Made by a program: the position numbers and the translations under genes. Below, piece after piece: positions 53,511 through 63,511 of a stretch of DNA of 64,000 bases. Each line of letters opens with the position of its first letter. The stretch's first letter is position 1. The notes below the pieces were generated by a model, which searched no databases, was not told the origin of the DNA, and saw only the letters and a program-made list of their open reading frames with translations. Origin of the DNA: Euphorbia lathyris (lineage: Eukaryota > Streptophyta > Magnoliopsida > Malpighiales > Euphorbiaceae); contig NC_088913.1 in NCBI RefSeq assembly GCF_963576675.1, positions 873,001-937,000 on the forward strand. Reading direction: 5' to 3'.

Positions 53511-56281
53511 ATGGAGGAGAACAGTGAGGAGGAAAACGTGGGAGCTTCATCAATTGATGACACTAAGGAGGAGAGGGGTTCATCGGGAATTGGCACCGAG
53601 AGAGGGGGAAACAAGAGGCTGAAGTTGCGGGGGAAGAAGATAGAATCATTGCTTTGCTAGACTCCCTAATTCAGCATATTATTTCCTTTTTGCCCTTAAC
53701 CAAACAAGCTATTCCCGATGGAATTCTGTCAAAACGGTGCCAGAATCAATGGAGTCGAGTTCCGATTCTCATTTTCGATTCTACCGGTAAGAATGATACA
53801 AATTTCTCTTAATTCATGGACAAAACCCTAACTTTGCATGATTGCTAGAAGATAAAGCAATTCCATGTTCAATATGAATATATATTAAAGACCGACTCAA
53901 TTAACTTCAAAAATCCATTTTGCAATAAGAAAAGATGTGGAGGAACTAATCTTTCATCTATATCCTCAAGATAAGGATTGGGAGATTCTCTATGTGTTGC
54001 CAAAATTCGTTTATAGCAATACGTTGTTTTTTAAATTAGAGTTGTTCAAATGTGAGTTTATACACGATTTGACGCTAAATTGGAGGATAAATTGGCCACA
54101 TCTCAAAGAATTGAAGTTGGAATGTTCTTCAATTTTTCATTCAGTTATCAAAAAAGCTGTACGCTACTTGAATTGTTGGAATTAACTAGATGTAAAAGTT
54201 GAATGTGCGTTTCATCACATGGACCACCTTGAAATTTTATGTCCAAATCTTGAGGAATTATGTATCAAGATATCAGAGGATTCGCATATTGAATGGTCTG
54301 ACTTGCCTGATCAAACGATTGAAAATGTTTTATACAACCGTCCCTTACTTCATATGTTGGAATTACCAGACTTTGGATTACCGAACCGTCGTTGTTCTGA
54401 TCTGCTCGTTATTGCTTCAAAATCTTTGAAAAAATAAGTTTTTGGAGCAACCCATAATACTTTGGATTTTGAAATTTCATGTTCAAACCTTGCAGAGTTA
54501 AATTTGTATCGATTTGTGCCGAGTGTATATTCTTCTTTTGAAGATTTAGATTCTGAGTCTCGATGGAAGCGGAGTTTGGCAATGAAGATTCTTGGGAAGC
54601 TTCAACATGTGAAGCTGCTTGATATTGGGAGCTGGATTATCAAGGTAACTTATAAAGTTTTTCGTTCTTGTTGTTGGGATGTAGATTCTTATTATTCCTG
54701 AATTTTCATTTTTATTATGTTTGAGAATTCAGGAATAATAAGAATCTACATCCCAACAACAAGAAGGAAAAGCTTTATAAGTTATCTTGATAATCCAGCT
54801 CCCAATTTCAACCAAGAATCTTCATTGCCAAACTCCGCTTCCATCGAGACTCAGAATCTAAATCTTCAAAAGAAGAATATACACTCGGCAAAAATCGATA
54901 CAAATTCAATTCCTCAAGTTCTAGACATGAAAATCCAAAGTATTATGTGTTGCTCCCAAAACTAATATTTTCAAAGATTTTGAAGCAATAACCAGCCGAT
55001 CAGAACAACGAAGTCTCGGTAATCCAAAGAGTGGTAATTCCAACGTATGAAGTAAGGGACTGCTGCATAAAACATTTTCAATCGTTTGATCAGACAAGTC
55101 AGACCATCCAATATCTGAATTCTTCGGTATCTTGATACATAATTCCTCAAGATTTGGACATGAAATTTCAAGGTGTTTTGTGTCAAAGGCACATTCAACG
55201 TCTACAAAGATAAAAAAAATTCAAAGATTTGGAAGCAATAACAGACTGCCAAATAAACCCAACACATCTAGTTAATTCCAACAATTCAAGTAGCGGACTG
55301 GCAAATACAACCTTTTTTAGCTGAATAAAAAATAGAAGAACATTCCAACTTCAATTTTTTGAGATGTGGCCAATTTATACTCCAATTTAAGATCTCGGGT
55401 ATAAAACCACAGTTGAACAACTCTAATTTAACAAAACGAAAAATTGTTGTAAACAAATTTCGGCAACACATAGGGAATCTCCTCATCCTCATCTTGAGGA
55501 TAGAGATGCAAGATTAGTTGCTCCACATCTTTTCTTATTGCAAAACGGATCTTTGAAGTTAATTGAGCGTCACTCTCTAAGTAACAATCATATTGAACAT
55601 GAAATTTCTTTATCTTGGAGAAATCATGCAGAGTTAGGATTCTGTCGATGAATTGAGAGAAATTTGTATCATTCTTATCTGTAGAATCGGAACTCGGCTC
55701 CATTGGTTCTGCCACTACTTTGACAGAATTCGAGTGCAAATAGCTTGTTTGGTTAAGGGAAAAAAAGGTATGATTTGTTTCAGCCAATCGTAACTTCAAT
55801 TATACGTGCATTTCACAGTTCACCTGTGCTTGAGAAATTAGTTATAAAGTTGGAGCATATTAAGGTATGAATCGTAACTTCAATTCTAATACAAGGTGAT
55901 AACTTGATAGTTTAATGATTTACTAAATTAAATTGTAGCATCAAAATTCATATTCATGCCAATTATATTCGATTTCCATGTGTCGTCCTTTAAGTTCTTT
56001 GGGCTAACAAACTCTATATATATCTAGTCTCGAAGCATTAGAACGCTTTTCAATTGTTCAGTGTCAAATTTGAAGATTCTTAAGATTATTGGGCTCTCAG
56101 AGAAGAGAACGATAAACATAAACTTGTGTTCTAATTTGTTGAGTTCCTACTGAAGAATGCAAAAATGCTGGACAAGGTAGTCGTCATTTTAGCAGATTGT
56201 GGAACATGTTTTCCGTTTGATGTTTCTAAAAAATTGTTAGTTGTTTTCCGCATACAACTATTGAGTTGCTAAGTTCTAACT
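53511..56281 (+). pseudogene. Type B F-box pseudogene, gene 9, containing a 1-kb inverted duplication
   Basis: The ATG at 53511 starts an acidic N-terminus ('MEENSEEENVGASS'), followed by frameshifts near 53630, a degraded F-box ('[16 protein letters not shown]'), and LRR coding in pieces (53937-54185, 54219-54437, 54462-54695) to the exon 1 donor (ATCAAG/GTAACTT at about 54641). From 54725 to 55759 exon 1 is present again, inverted. Forward fragments of intron 2 and the end of exon 2 (CTTGAGAAATTAGTTATAAA, about 55830) follow, and a broken FBD exon (about 56030-56281, 'VKLLNSN'-type end shifted by indels). Multiple stops rule out a protein. Confidence 0.85.
53693..55759. repeat. Large inverted repeat of F-box exon 1, arms about 1.0 kb
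   Basis: The left arm is about 53693-54703 and the right arm about 54725-55759, separated by about 21 bases. The centre reads 'CTTATTATTCCTGAATT', spacer, 'AATTCAGGAATAATAAG'. Both arms run from just inside the F-box ('CCCTTAACCAAACAAGCTAT') to the start of intron 1. The right arm is not an exact copy: it lacks about 30 bases of the left arm near 54600 and has its own changes. Transcription through it would give a hairpin of about 1 kb. Confidence 0.9.
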
Positions 56282-56700
56282 AGCTAGGTATGTTCAAATA
56301 TGTAGAACATGTTAAAAGTTTTAGCAGCTTTGATGTATGCTTTTGTACTTAGCACATACAGTTGGAGGTTGTCTTGTCATCTGATGATTATGGTTACATG
56401 ACTTTAAGTAGCTTAAATTAATTTTTGTTATCGATACCAAATAGAAGTTCTTGCATAGTAAACTATGTTCATGTATTGCATTTCCTTTATTTACTAATTC
56501 ATTAGGACTCAGATGCATGATGATGGACATAGTTAGAACAGCTAGTTAGTGTTCTAGCTAGAAAAAGAAATGTTTACAGATAAAACTTGATACATTAATG
56601 ATGAATTCTAGGGAATTTTATGTTAGAAAGATGAAAATAGGAAGACATGAACATGGATTTTTTTACAGATGAATCTAGATCCATGAATGATGAATTCCAT
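56282..56700. repeat. Type B 3' flank
   Basis: Same block as after genes 5, 7 and 8 ('TATGGTTACATGACTTTAAG', 'ATTAGGACTCAGATGCATGA'). No gene. Confidence 0.6.
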
Positions 56701-56704
56701 ATCT

Positions 56705-56802
56705 AAATTGCATATAGCTTTAGTGGATTTCTGGATTTTGTGAAACTCTTGGGGTCCTGCTGCGGGAAGAATAGTCAGGACGGACTAGACTGATCATATT
56801 CC
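56705..56802 (+). pseudogene. Granulin-protease-associated fragment
   Basis: 'GCATATAGCTTTAGTGGATT' to 'GACTGATCATATTCC' matches 30389-30478, the stretch directly before the 'SYPIKNG' linker of the fragment at 30405-30735. Here it is cut off and joined to the DUF620 fragment. Confidence 0.5.
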
Positions 56803-56804
56803 AA

Positions 56805-57145
56805 ATATTGATAAAAAAGATGGACTTGAGACAGTTCTTGAGGTTCCAATACCAGAAGAAATGTTACATAATATGCTTACTTGGATGAAAGCTCAAACTT
56901 CTCATTCTGTTTACAAGTTCTCAAGTTCAAGTTGGTCATTCTATTTACAAGCCTGTCAAAGATTGTTCTATTGTAAGTTTCAAAATTAACCAGATTGTTT
57001 TTTGTATATGTAATTGCAGCAAGGTTCTACTGCAAAATATATAGTGCAGCAATACATAGCAGCAACAGGAGGACAACCAGCATTAAACGCAGTGCATAGC
57101 ATGTGTGTAACAGGAGAAGTGAAGATAAGAAATGATTAAATTTTA
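56805..57145 (+). pseudogene. DUF620-family gene fragment (two exon pieces)
   Basis: The first piece (about 56815-56983) reads 'DGLETVLEVPIPEEMLHNML', 'TWMKAQTS', then in another frame 'VGHSIYKPVKDCSI' ending at a GTAAGT donor. The second piece (about 57020-57137), after a TGTAATTGCAG acceptor, reads 'GSTAKYIVQQYIAATGGQPA', then 'LNAVHSMCVTGEVKIRND'. These are the consecutive N-terminal motifs of plant DUF620 proteins, a family of unknown function. Sequence between 'AQTS' and 'VGHS' is deleted and duplicated, and a stop follows 'KIRND'. The fragment is surrounded by repeats and is not a working gene. The protein motifs themselves are strikingly well preserved. Confidence 0.75.
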
Positions 57146-57224
57146 CCTCAAACATCTTCAAATAAAATTAACTTTTAGCCGTACCTAACAGAAAATTTAA
57201 ACTTATTTAATCGTTTTTATATAT

Positions 57225-57660
57225 AGGGTAAATTATAAAACTAGGCCAAATGGAAGATCCATTTACATATTTAACCTATTTACTCAACCTACTACATATC
57301 TAGCCTGTTTTTGTGTGACTTTCCCATAAACTAGGCCAAATCTGCACCATTTCTCCAAATCACAATGAATTTCTCTTTTCATCTCTTGTTCTTCATCTTC
57401 CTGTTCTTGTTCGTTACTTGGTTTCTTTCTTCTTGTTACCATCAAAGAAATGATTATTCTACGTTATTTCCATCATTTCTCCCAGTTTATCATATTGTTA
57501 TTGTCGCTTTTAAGGGTGAAAGGTGCGAAAATTGTAAGTATCTGTTGTTTTTCTGTGTGTTTTCCATGAATATACTTCGCATAGTCGATGATTTCGCGAA
57601 GATCTGCGAAGAAAAAGAGTCTGTAACGTGACGATCTACTTCGCGAATCGGTTAGTTCGT
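57225..57660. mobile_element. Terminal part of a Mutator-like element
   Basis: 'GGGTAAATTATAAAACTAGG' and the following about 400 bases match the reverse complement of about 58890-59560, so this is the end of another copy of the element at 57908-59560. The ORF at 57365-57631 (starting MNFSFHLLFFIFLFLFVTWF) is repeated in the inverted copy and lies within the long TIR. 57661-57898 holds another short inverted-end repeat ('GGTTGCCAAGTATTTTT' / 'AAAAGTTGCCAAAAGTG'). Confidence 0.6.
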
Positions 57661-57907
57661 GAAGTCTGCGAGTATTGCTTTAAGGTTGCCAAGTATTTTT
57701 TAATATAAAAAAAATTGATTTACCTGAATACTACTGGTTCACCTTTTTGATGAATTTCTCTCTCATTTCACTATTGGGAGACAATATTTATAATTAAATA
57801 AATTATATATTAAGTAATTGTTTATGGCAACTTTTAAAGTTGCTTTACTATTGGAACATTTTTAAATAAAAGTTGCCAAAAGTGATGTGGATTCCTAAAT
57901 TAGTAAA

Positions 57908-59560
57908 GGGAAAATTATAAAACTGGGTCAAATGGGAGGTTCATTTACATATTTAACCCATTTAGTAATTCTACTACATATCTAGACTGATTTTGTGTGA
58001 TTTTCCCATAATACTCTCAATATTTACGCGCAGCTCGCCCCATCCCGTCTGACTTCGCATATTCGACCATATGCGAAGTCTGCGAAGCTAATGTTCGGAT
58101 TTACTTAATGAATTTAGTTCGCATATGCGAAGCTGAAGTTTGTTTTGCTTGATGAATTTAGTTCGCATATGCGAATGCTGGATATGATTTGAAGCTAATT
58201 CGTGAAGTGGTATATAACAAAAAATGGTAAATAACAACGGATTCGAACATTCAAATCATAACCTTATCAAAATTTACAACAAGATTGCCACAATGAACTC
58301 TACTAACTAATCATTTCAAAGTGAACCTAATTAATCTGGTACTAATCTTGAAGCGGATGAGTAATCTTGGTGGACACCATGAGACACATCCATCCCAAAA
58401 GGTCTGGACTTTTTGGGATGGACGTGTCCCACGGTGCACACCAAGATTACTCATCTGATTCAAGATTGGCACCGGATTAAGTTAGGTCCACTTTGAAGAT
58501 TGGCACCATGGGATGGACGTGTCCTATGGTGCACCCCAAGATTGACAAAACCTCTCCTAACCAACCACTTTAGGAGTGAATGTGTCAGTCTTGGGGAAGT
58601 TCATCCCTATACAGGAAGGAAAATCATCTCCCTTGCAGCCCAGTACGTCGCCTTCCAGAAAAGGATATTACGTATTCAACCATCTACAGAAAAAATTAAT
58701 CGTGTTAGGCAGGGAAAAAGACGATTTTGGCTTCGCGAAATGAAGATTAGCGAAGCATGCGAATGTAAATGTGCAGAGGAAGAGGTGATTTTACTTCGCA
58801 TATAGATGCTTTCGCGAGGTCAGAAACGTGACTATCTACGTCGCATATCGATGCTTTCGCGAAGTCTGTGAGGTCTGAAACGTTAGGATCTATTCGCAGA
58901 CTTCGCGAACTAATCGATTCGCGAGGTAGATCCATACGTTTCAGACTCTTTCTCTTCACATATCTTCGCGAAATCATCGATTAACGAAGTAGATCAAAAC
59001 TTTCCAGGCTCGTTCTCTTCACAAAGCTTAGCGAAACCATCAATTGCGAAAATTCATGAAAAAAACGCAGAAAAAAAACAGATACTTACATTTTTCGCCC
59101 CTTTCACCCTCAAAAGCGACAATAACAATATGATAATATGGGAAGAACGAAGGAAATAACATAGAAAAACCATTTCTTTGATGGTAACAAGAAGAAAGAA
59201 ACCAAACAACGAACAGGAAAATGAAAAACCATTTACTGGTTTTCTAGGGTTGGGAAGTTGCAGAATCAAGAGATGAAGACAGGAAAAAGAGAAATTCATT
59301 GTGATTTTGACTAAATTGTGCAGATTTCGTGCAATTTAAAGGAAGAAAGGAAGATCAAAAGTCTTGAAATCATTAATGCAGGAGCAACTTTTCGCATAAC
59401 CGATGAGATAGGGGGAGCGGCGATTCTCGAGTGGTGGAAGTGGGAAGGTTAGGGTATTATGGGAAAGTCACATAAAATCAGTCTAGATATGTAGTAGAAT
59501 TAGTAAATGGGTTAAATATGTAAATGGGCCTCCCATTTGACCCAGTTTTCTAATTTTTTC
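57908..59560. mobile_element. Non-autonomous Mutator-like element with TTCGCGAA motifs
   Basis: The left end GGGAAAATTATAAAACTGGG and the right end (complement of 'CCCAGTTTTCTAATTTTTTC') pair over about 110 bases. Flanks ATTAGTAAA (57899-57907) and ATTAATAAA (59561-59569) form a 9-bp duplication with one mismatch. The interior is rich in palindromic TTCGCATATGCGAA and TTCGCGAA motifs (58065-58175 and 58730-59000). It encodes no transposase. Its right part is the reverse complement of the element end at 57225-57660. Confidence 0.65.
58313..58498. repeat. Hairpin-forming inverted repeat, arms about 88 nt
   Basis: The left arm (about 58313-58400) and right arm (about 58411-58498) are inverted copies around a loop of about 10 bases (near GGTCTGGAC). 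Long matched runs include 'GATGAGTAATCTTGGTG' with 'CACCAAGATTACTCATC', and 'CATCCCAAAA' with 'TTTTGGGATG'. A third, partial copy follows at 58500-58555. The size and shape would suit a small-RNA precursor, but that is inference. Confidence 0.75.
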
Positions 59561-59689
59561 ATTAATAAAATATTATATTTTAGTATGATGTGTCAATTTT
59601 TGGCACTCTTTGGAGCAACATCTGTTGGAGATGCTCTAAGAGTAAAAACATTGAAATGACTGCATATATATATGTAATTTCACAGTGAA

Positions 59690-60105
59690 CGCCTGCAATG
59701 ACGAGAGAACCTGCAGTTTCAGGGTCAATGGGAGTCTGCAGCAGGCAATTTATCCATAAGAAGATGCACTTGTTGTTGTATCTATGAGTATAATGGGTTT
59801 TGCTTCGGATTGGGTTGTTGCCCTCTTGGATCTGCAACCTGTTGTGATTACCATAACAGATGCTGCCCTCATAAGTATCCTGTTTGTGACCTCGAGGCCG
59901 GAACCTTCAGACTGGTAAATACAAACCCCTTGTGCTCAATGCATTTATCGAATTCCTTACTTGGTTTTCGTCTTAATTTATTTCAATTTCACGATAGAGA
60001 ACAAAAAAAAAACCCATTGGAAGTGAAAGCATTGAGAAGACTTCCTTCTTATAAAACTTATTCTCACCTTCACAACAACCAGGGGATCATCAATGTCTAA
60101 GATTC
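59690..60105 (+). pseudogene. 3' end of an RD21-like granulin cysteine protease
   Basis: The granulin exon (about 59785-59912) reads '[20 protein letters not shown]', '[20 protein letters not shown]', then 'DLEAGTFRL', and ends at a GTAAAT donor. Almost every granulin cysteine is kept; the one in the final 'GTC' is now Phe. After an intron (to about 59998, acceptor ACGATAG) the last exon reads '[13 protein letters not shown]', as in the C-terminus of RD21-type proteases, and stops at 60100. The papain catalytic domain is not upstream; instead the Mutator-like element is. It is the best-preserved of five or six such fragments in the window. Confidence 0.8.
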
Positions 60106-61370
60106 AGGCTCCGAAGCAAAACTGATCTATTATTTGTACTCCTTTTAAATAGCAGGTATTACTCATAAGATGTAAATCCGAGATTAATTAAAATTGACTT
60201 GAATGGTAAAGATTTCAAGTCGCTTAAGTTACAGTTTTTGAGTTCGAATCTATCCACTAATCAAGAGATGAGCCATCTAACATATAAGTTGTTTGGAATA
60301 ATTTTATTGAAATGTAAGGCGAACAACCCCTTAACTAGAAATGATTATTTTTATCCTAAAGTTTACGCTTAATACATCTGTTGTCGGTTGTCTCCACTTG
60401 GTGCGAAAATTCAACTGTTTCTTTGAATTTTCAAAAGTTCAAAATATTTTTGTCCGTTTACATTTAATAACTTATTATTGTCCAGTTGTATTCATTAATT
60501 CATTTTCTTATCCAATTGCATATTTATACTTGTCTAAAAAATTCAACTGTCTGGTCAACTTTCAAAAGTTTATAATTAAAATTAGTTTTTTTGACACATG
60601 ATGAAGCGTGTTTTTTTTTATCAAAATGTCTAAAATGTTTATCAGGTTACTAATATAATTACAAATAACTTATTAAAAATGTATGAAACTGTTCAAGTTT
60701 ATAAATAAACTTGTTTGGAATGTGTGATGTGATAGTTAAATAACAATCAAATTAGTTTTTTTAAAAATTCTGGTAACGTAGAGTTAAAATTGACCTTGTT
60801 TCGAAACGTTACGGTTAAATTAGCACCATTCCGTATGTTATGGCTAAGGTCTAGTTTAGCATTAAAGTGATGTAGCAAAAAGCGTGTTTAGTAAACACAA
60901 TAAAAATTCTAAAAATTAAGAAATATAAAATAAATATTTTAAGTTATGTTGAAAGTTAATATTAGCTTTTCTTGTAAGTTGTCAAAACTACTTTTCCAAT
61001 GAAAGAATATTTCATAAGGATAACAATTTTTGCAATTATCAAACTGTGCTTTTATATGGAAATGCTGCTATTAGGATTTGAAAAGGCAATGATACGTTTG
61101 GCAAATAACCGTTAGTTTATTACTTTTTTTGCTTAGCTGATTTAACTAATGGATTGTGTAAATTTGTTTAGTAAAACTTAATTAATTGTTAATCCATGTT
61201 TGTGTAAAATAACAAATAAAGACATGTTAAAACTTTTATTTGAATTAAAGAGTAGCAATTAAGGATAGAAATGTCATTTAAAACTTTTATTTTAACAAAT
61301 AAACTAATTGAAAAAGCTCGTAAAATAAAGTGACTAAACAATGTGTTAAATAAAAAGTAAGTGACTAATA
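60106..61370. other. AT-rich spacer
   Basis: No gene. 60660-60850 contains 'TAAAATTGACCTTGTTTCG'-type text related to the segmental repeat at 4800 and 8700. The ORF at 60341-60601 is a low-complexity translation. Confidence 0.5.
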
Positions 61371-61377
61371 AATTATT

Positions 61378-61820
61378 GGCTTAATACATCATTTGCCCTC
61401 TGAACTTGTCCAAATTGGCTCCCTGAACTTTCAACGTATCTCGATAGCCCCTCAACTTGCATAAAATGTTCAGTTAGCCTCCTAAACTTGCGTAAAATGT
61501 AATCAATTGATCACTCGATCGCATAAAAGTAAGTTAAATATGGAAGATTTATTCCACGCATCTTAGAATTTATTTACATAATTTAAATATAGATTAAAAA
61601 ATAATTTATTGTTTGCTCAACTGTACAACTTGTCTTCTCTAATATTAGAACCGTATACCCCGATTTTGATCGTTTTACTTTTTTTTAAGAATCGTGCAAT
61701 AAATCTTCCGCATTTAATTAAATTTTTTTTTTGCAACCGAGTGATCAATTGACACTTTGAAAGTTCAGGAAGCCAATCAAGATTTTTAACAAATTCAGAG
61801 GACATATGATGTATGAAGCC
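61378..61820. mobile_element. Mutator-type MITE upstream of gene 10
   Basis: 443 bp with ends GGCTTAATACATCATTTGCC and the complement of 'GGACATATGATGTATGAAGC' plus C. It is flanked by a perfect 9-bp duplication TAAATTATT (61369-61377 and 61821-61829). Right after it a second terminus-like passage ('CAGAGGGCATATGATGTATT') appears. It ends about 200 bp before the ATG at 62018. Confidence 0.8.
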
Positions 61821-61884
61821 TAAATTATTTACCCTAGTTTTAATTTACAACTTCAGAGGGCATATGATGTATTAAGCATAACGT

Positions 61885-62017
61885 GGATAGAAAGGCCAAA
61901 ACCGTCTTTAAGCCCCCCAAAGATAACCTTTTATACTGTAATAACCTATTTCATCGCAAGCTTATTTTTATTCAAGTCTATCATAGACTTCGAGGGCGCA
62001 GCACACACTTGATAAGA
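61885..62017 (+). promoter_or_regulatory. Type B F-box promoter-proximal block
   Basis: 'GGCCAAAACCGTCTTTAAGC' (61892), 'TTTCATCGCAAGCTTA' and 'CACACTTGATAAGA' before the ATG at 62018 match the block before gene 7. The spacing is slightly longer because of a short insertion. Confidence 0.6.
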
Positions 62018-63418
62018 ATGGAGGAGAACAACACTGAGGAGGAAAGCGATGGATCTTCGTCCGAAAATGACGACACTGAGAGAGCAAGAAACAAAAGGTT
62101 GAAGTTGCAGGGGAAAGAAGATAGAATCAGTTCTTTGCCCGATTCCCTAATTCAGCACATTCTTTCCTTTTTGCCCTTAACCAAACAAGCTATTCGCACT
62201 GGAATTCTGTCAAAACGGTGGCAGAATCAATGGAGCCGAGTTCCGATTCTCATTTAAGAATGATACAAATTTCTCTCAATTTATAGACAGAACCCCAACT
62301 CAGCATGATTGCTCAAAGTTAAAGAAATTTCATGTTCAATATGATTGGCACTTAGAGAGTGACGCTCAATTAACTTCAAAGATCCGGTTTGCAGTAAGAA
62401 AAGATGTGAAGGAACTAATCTTGCATCTTTATCCTCAAGATGAGGATGGGGAGATTCCCTATGTGTTGCCGAAGTTCCTTTACAACAATGCTTCGTTTGT
62501 TAAATTAGAGTTGTTCAAGTGTGATTTTATAAATAGGCTAAATTTGAAGATAAATTGTGCACGCCTCAAGGAATTGAAGTTGGAATGTTCTTGTATTTGT
62601 GGTTTGGATATAGAAAAAGTTGTATCGGGCAGTCCCGTACTTGAATTGTTGGAATTAACAAGATGTTTTGTGTTTAAGGTCGTTATTGCTTCCAAATCTT
62701 TGAAAAAATTGATCTTTGTAGATGTTGAGTGTCGCTCTCACACAGAGTATCTTGAAATTTCATGTCCAAATCTTGAGGAATTATGTGCTAAGGTATCTGA
62801 GAATTCGGAGATTGCTTGGTTTGACTTGCCCGATCAAACGATTGAAAAAGTTATATCCAGCGGTCCCTTACTTCATACGTTGGAATTACCAGACTTTGGA
62901 TTACCGAACCATCGTTGTTCTGATCGGCTTGTTATTGCTTCAAAATCTTTGAAAAAATTAGTTTTGGGAGCAACCTATAATACTTTGGATTTTGAAATTT
63001 CATGTCCAAACCTACGAATTAAATTTGTATCGATTTGTGCCAAGGGTATATCTTTCTTTTGAGGGTTTAGATTCTGAGTCTCGATGGAAGCGGAGTTTAG
63101 CGATGAAGATTCTCGGGAAGCTGCAACATGTGAAACTGCTTGAAATTGGGAGCTTGGTTATCAAGGTAACTTATAAAGCTTTTCCTTTTGGTGGTTGGAA
63201 AGTAGATTCTTAATATTCCTTAATTTTCATTTTTATATGTTTGAATTTTGAAGATTCTATCGGCTTTGGAGGTGGAAGGTCTATCTTCTCCTTTATTAAA
63301 CTACAAATGTTTGACTCTGGATGCTACTAATTTTGATGAAGATCTCCCTGGAATTATACGTGCAATTTGCAGTACACATGTGCTTGAGAAATTAGTTATA
63401 AAGTTGCAACTCGTTAAG
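62018..63418 (+). pseudogene. F-box/LRR gene, type B, gene 10, frameshifted and cut by a repeat
   Basis: Exon 1 by homology is 62018-63165 and exon 2 63254-63418. The FBD exon is not in the window because a repeat begins in intron 2 near 63512. The F-box is intact ('[20 protein letters not shown]', SKRW), but at about 62254 a 14-base deletion removes 'FDSTG' and creates an immediate stop after 'VPILI'. LRR coding resumes at 62406 and is broken again by a 2-base deletion near 63012. Adding back 16 bases would make exon 1 a multiple of three, so these are the only lesions there. A truncated F-box peptide of about 80 residues remains possible. Confidence 0.8.
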
Positions 63419-63511
63419 GTATGATTTGTTTCAGCCAATCATAACTTCAATTCTAATCAAGTATCATTGCCGTTTTTTCTGCAGTACATAGTGAAACTCT
63501 AAGGTGATAAC

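Noticed and set aside
57365..57631. 88-codon ORF starting MNFSFHLLFF, resembling a signal peptide
   Set aside because: It is inside the long terminal repeat of a Mutator-like element and reappears in the inverted end (59299-59054) with different frame breaks. Probably not a gene.
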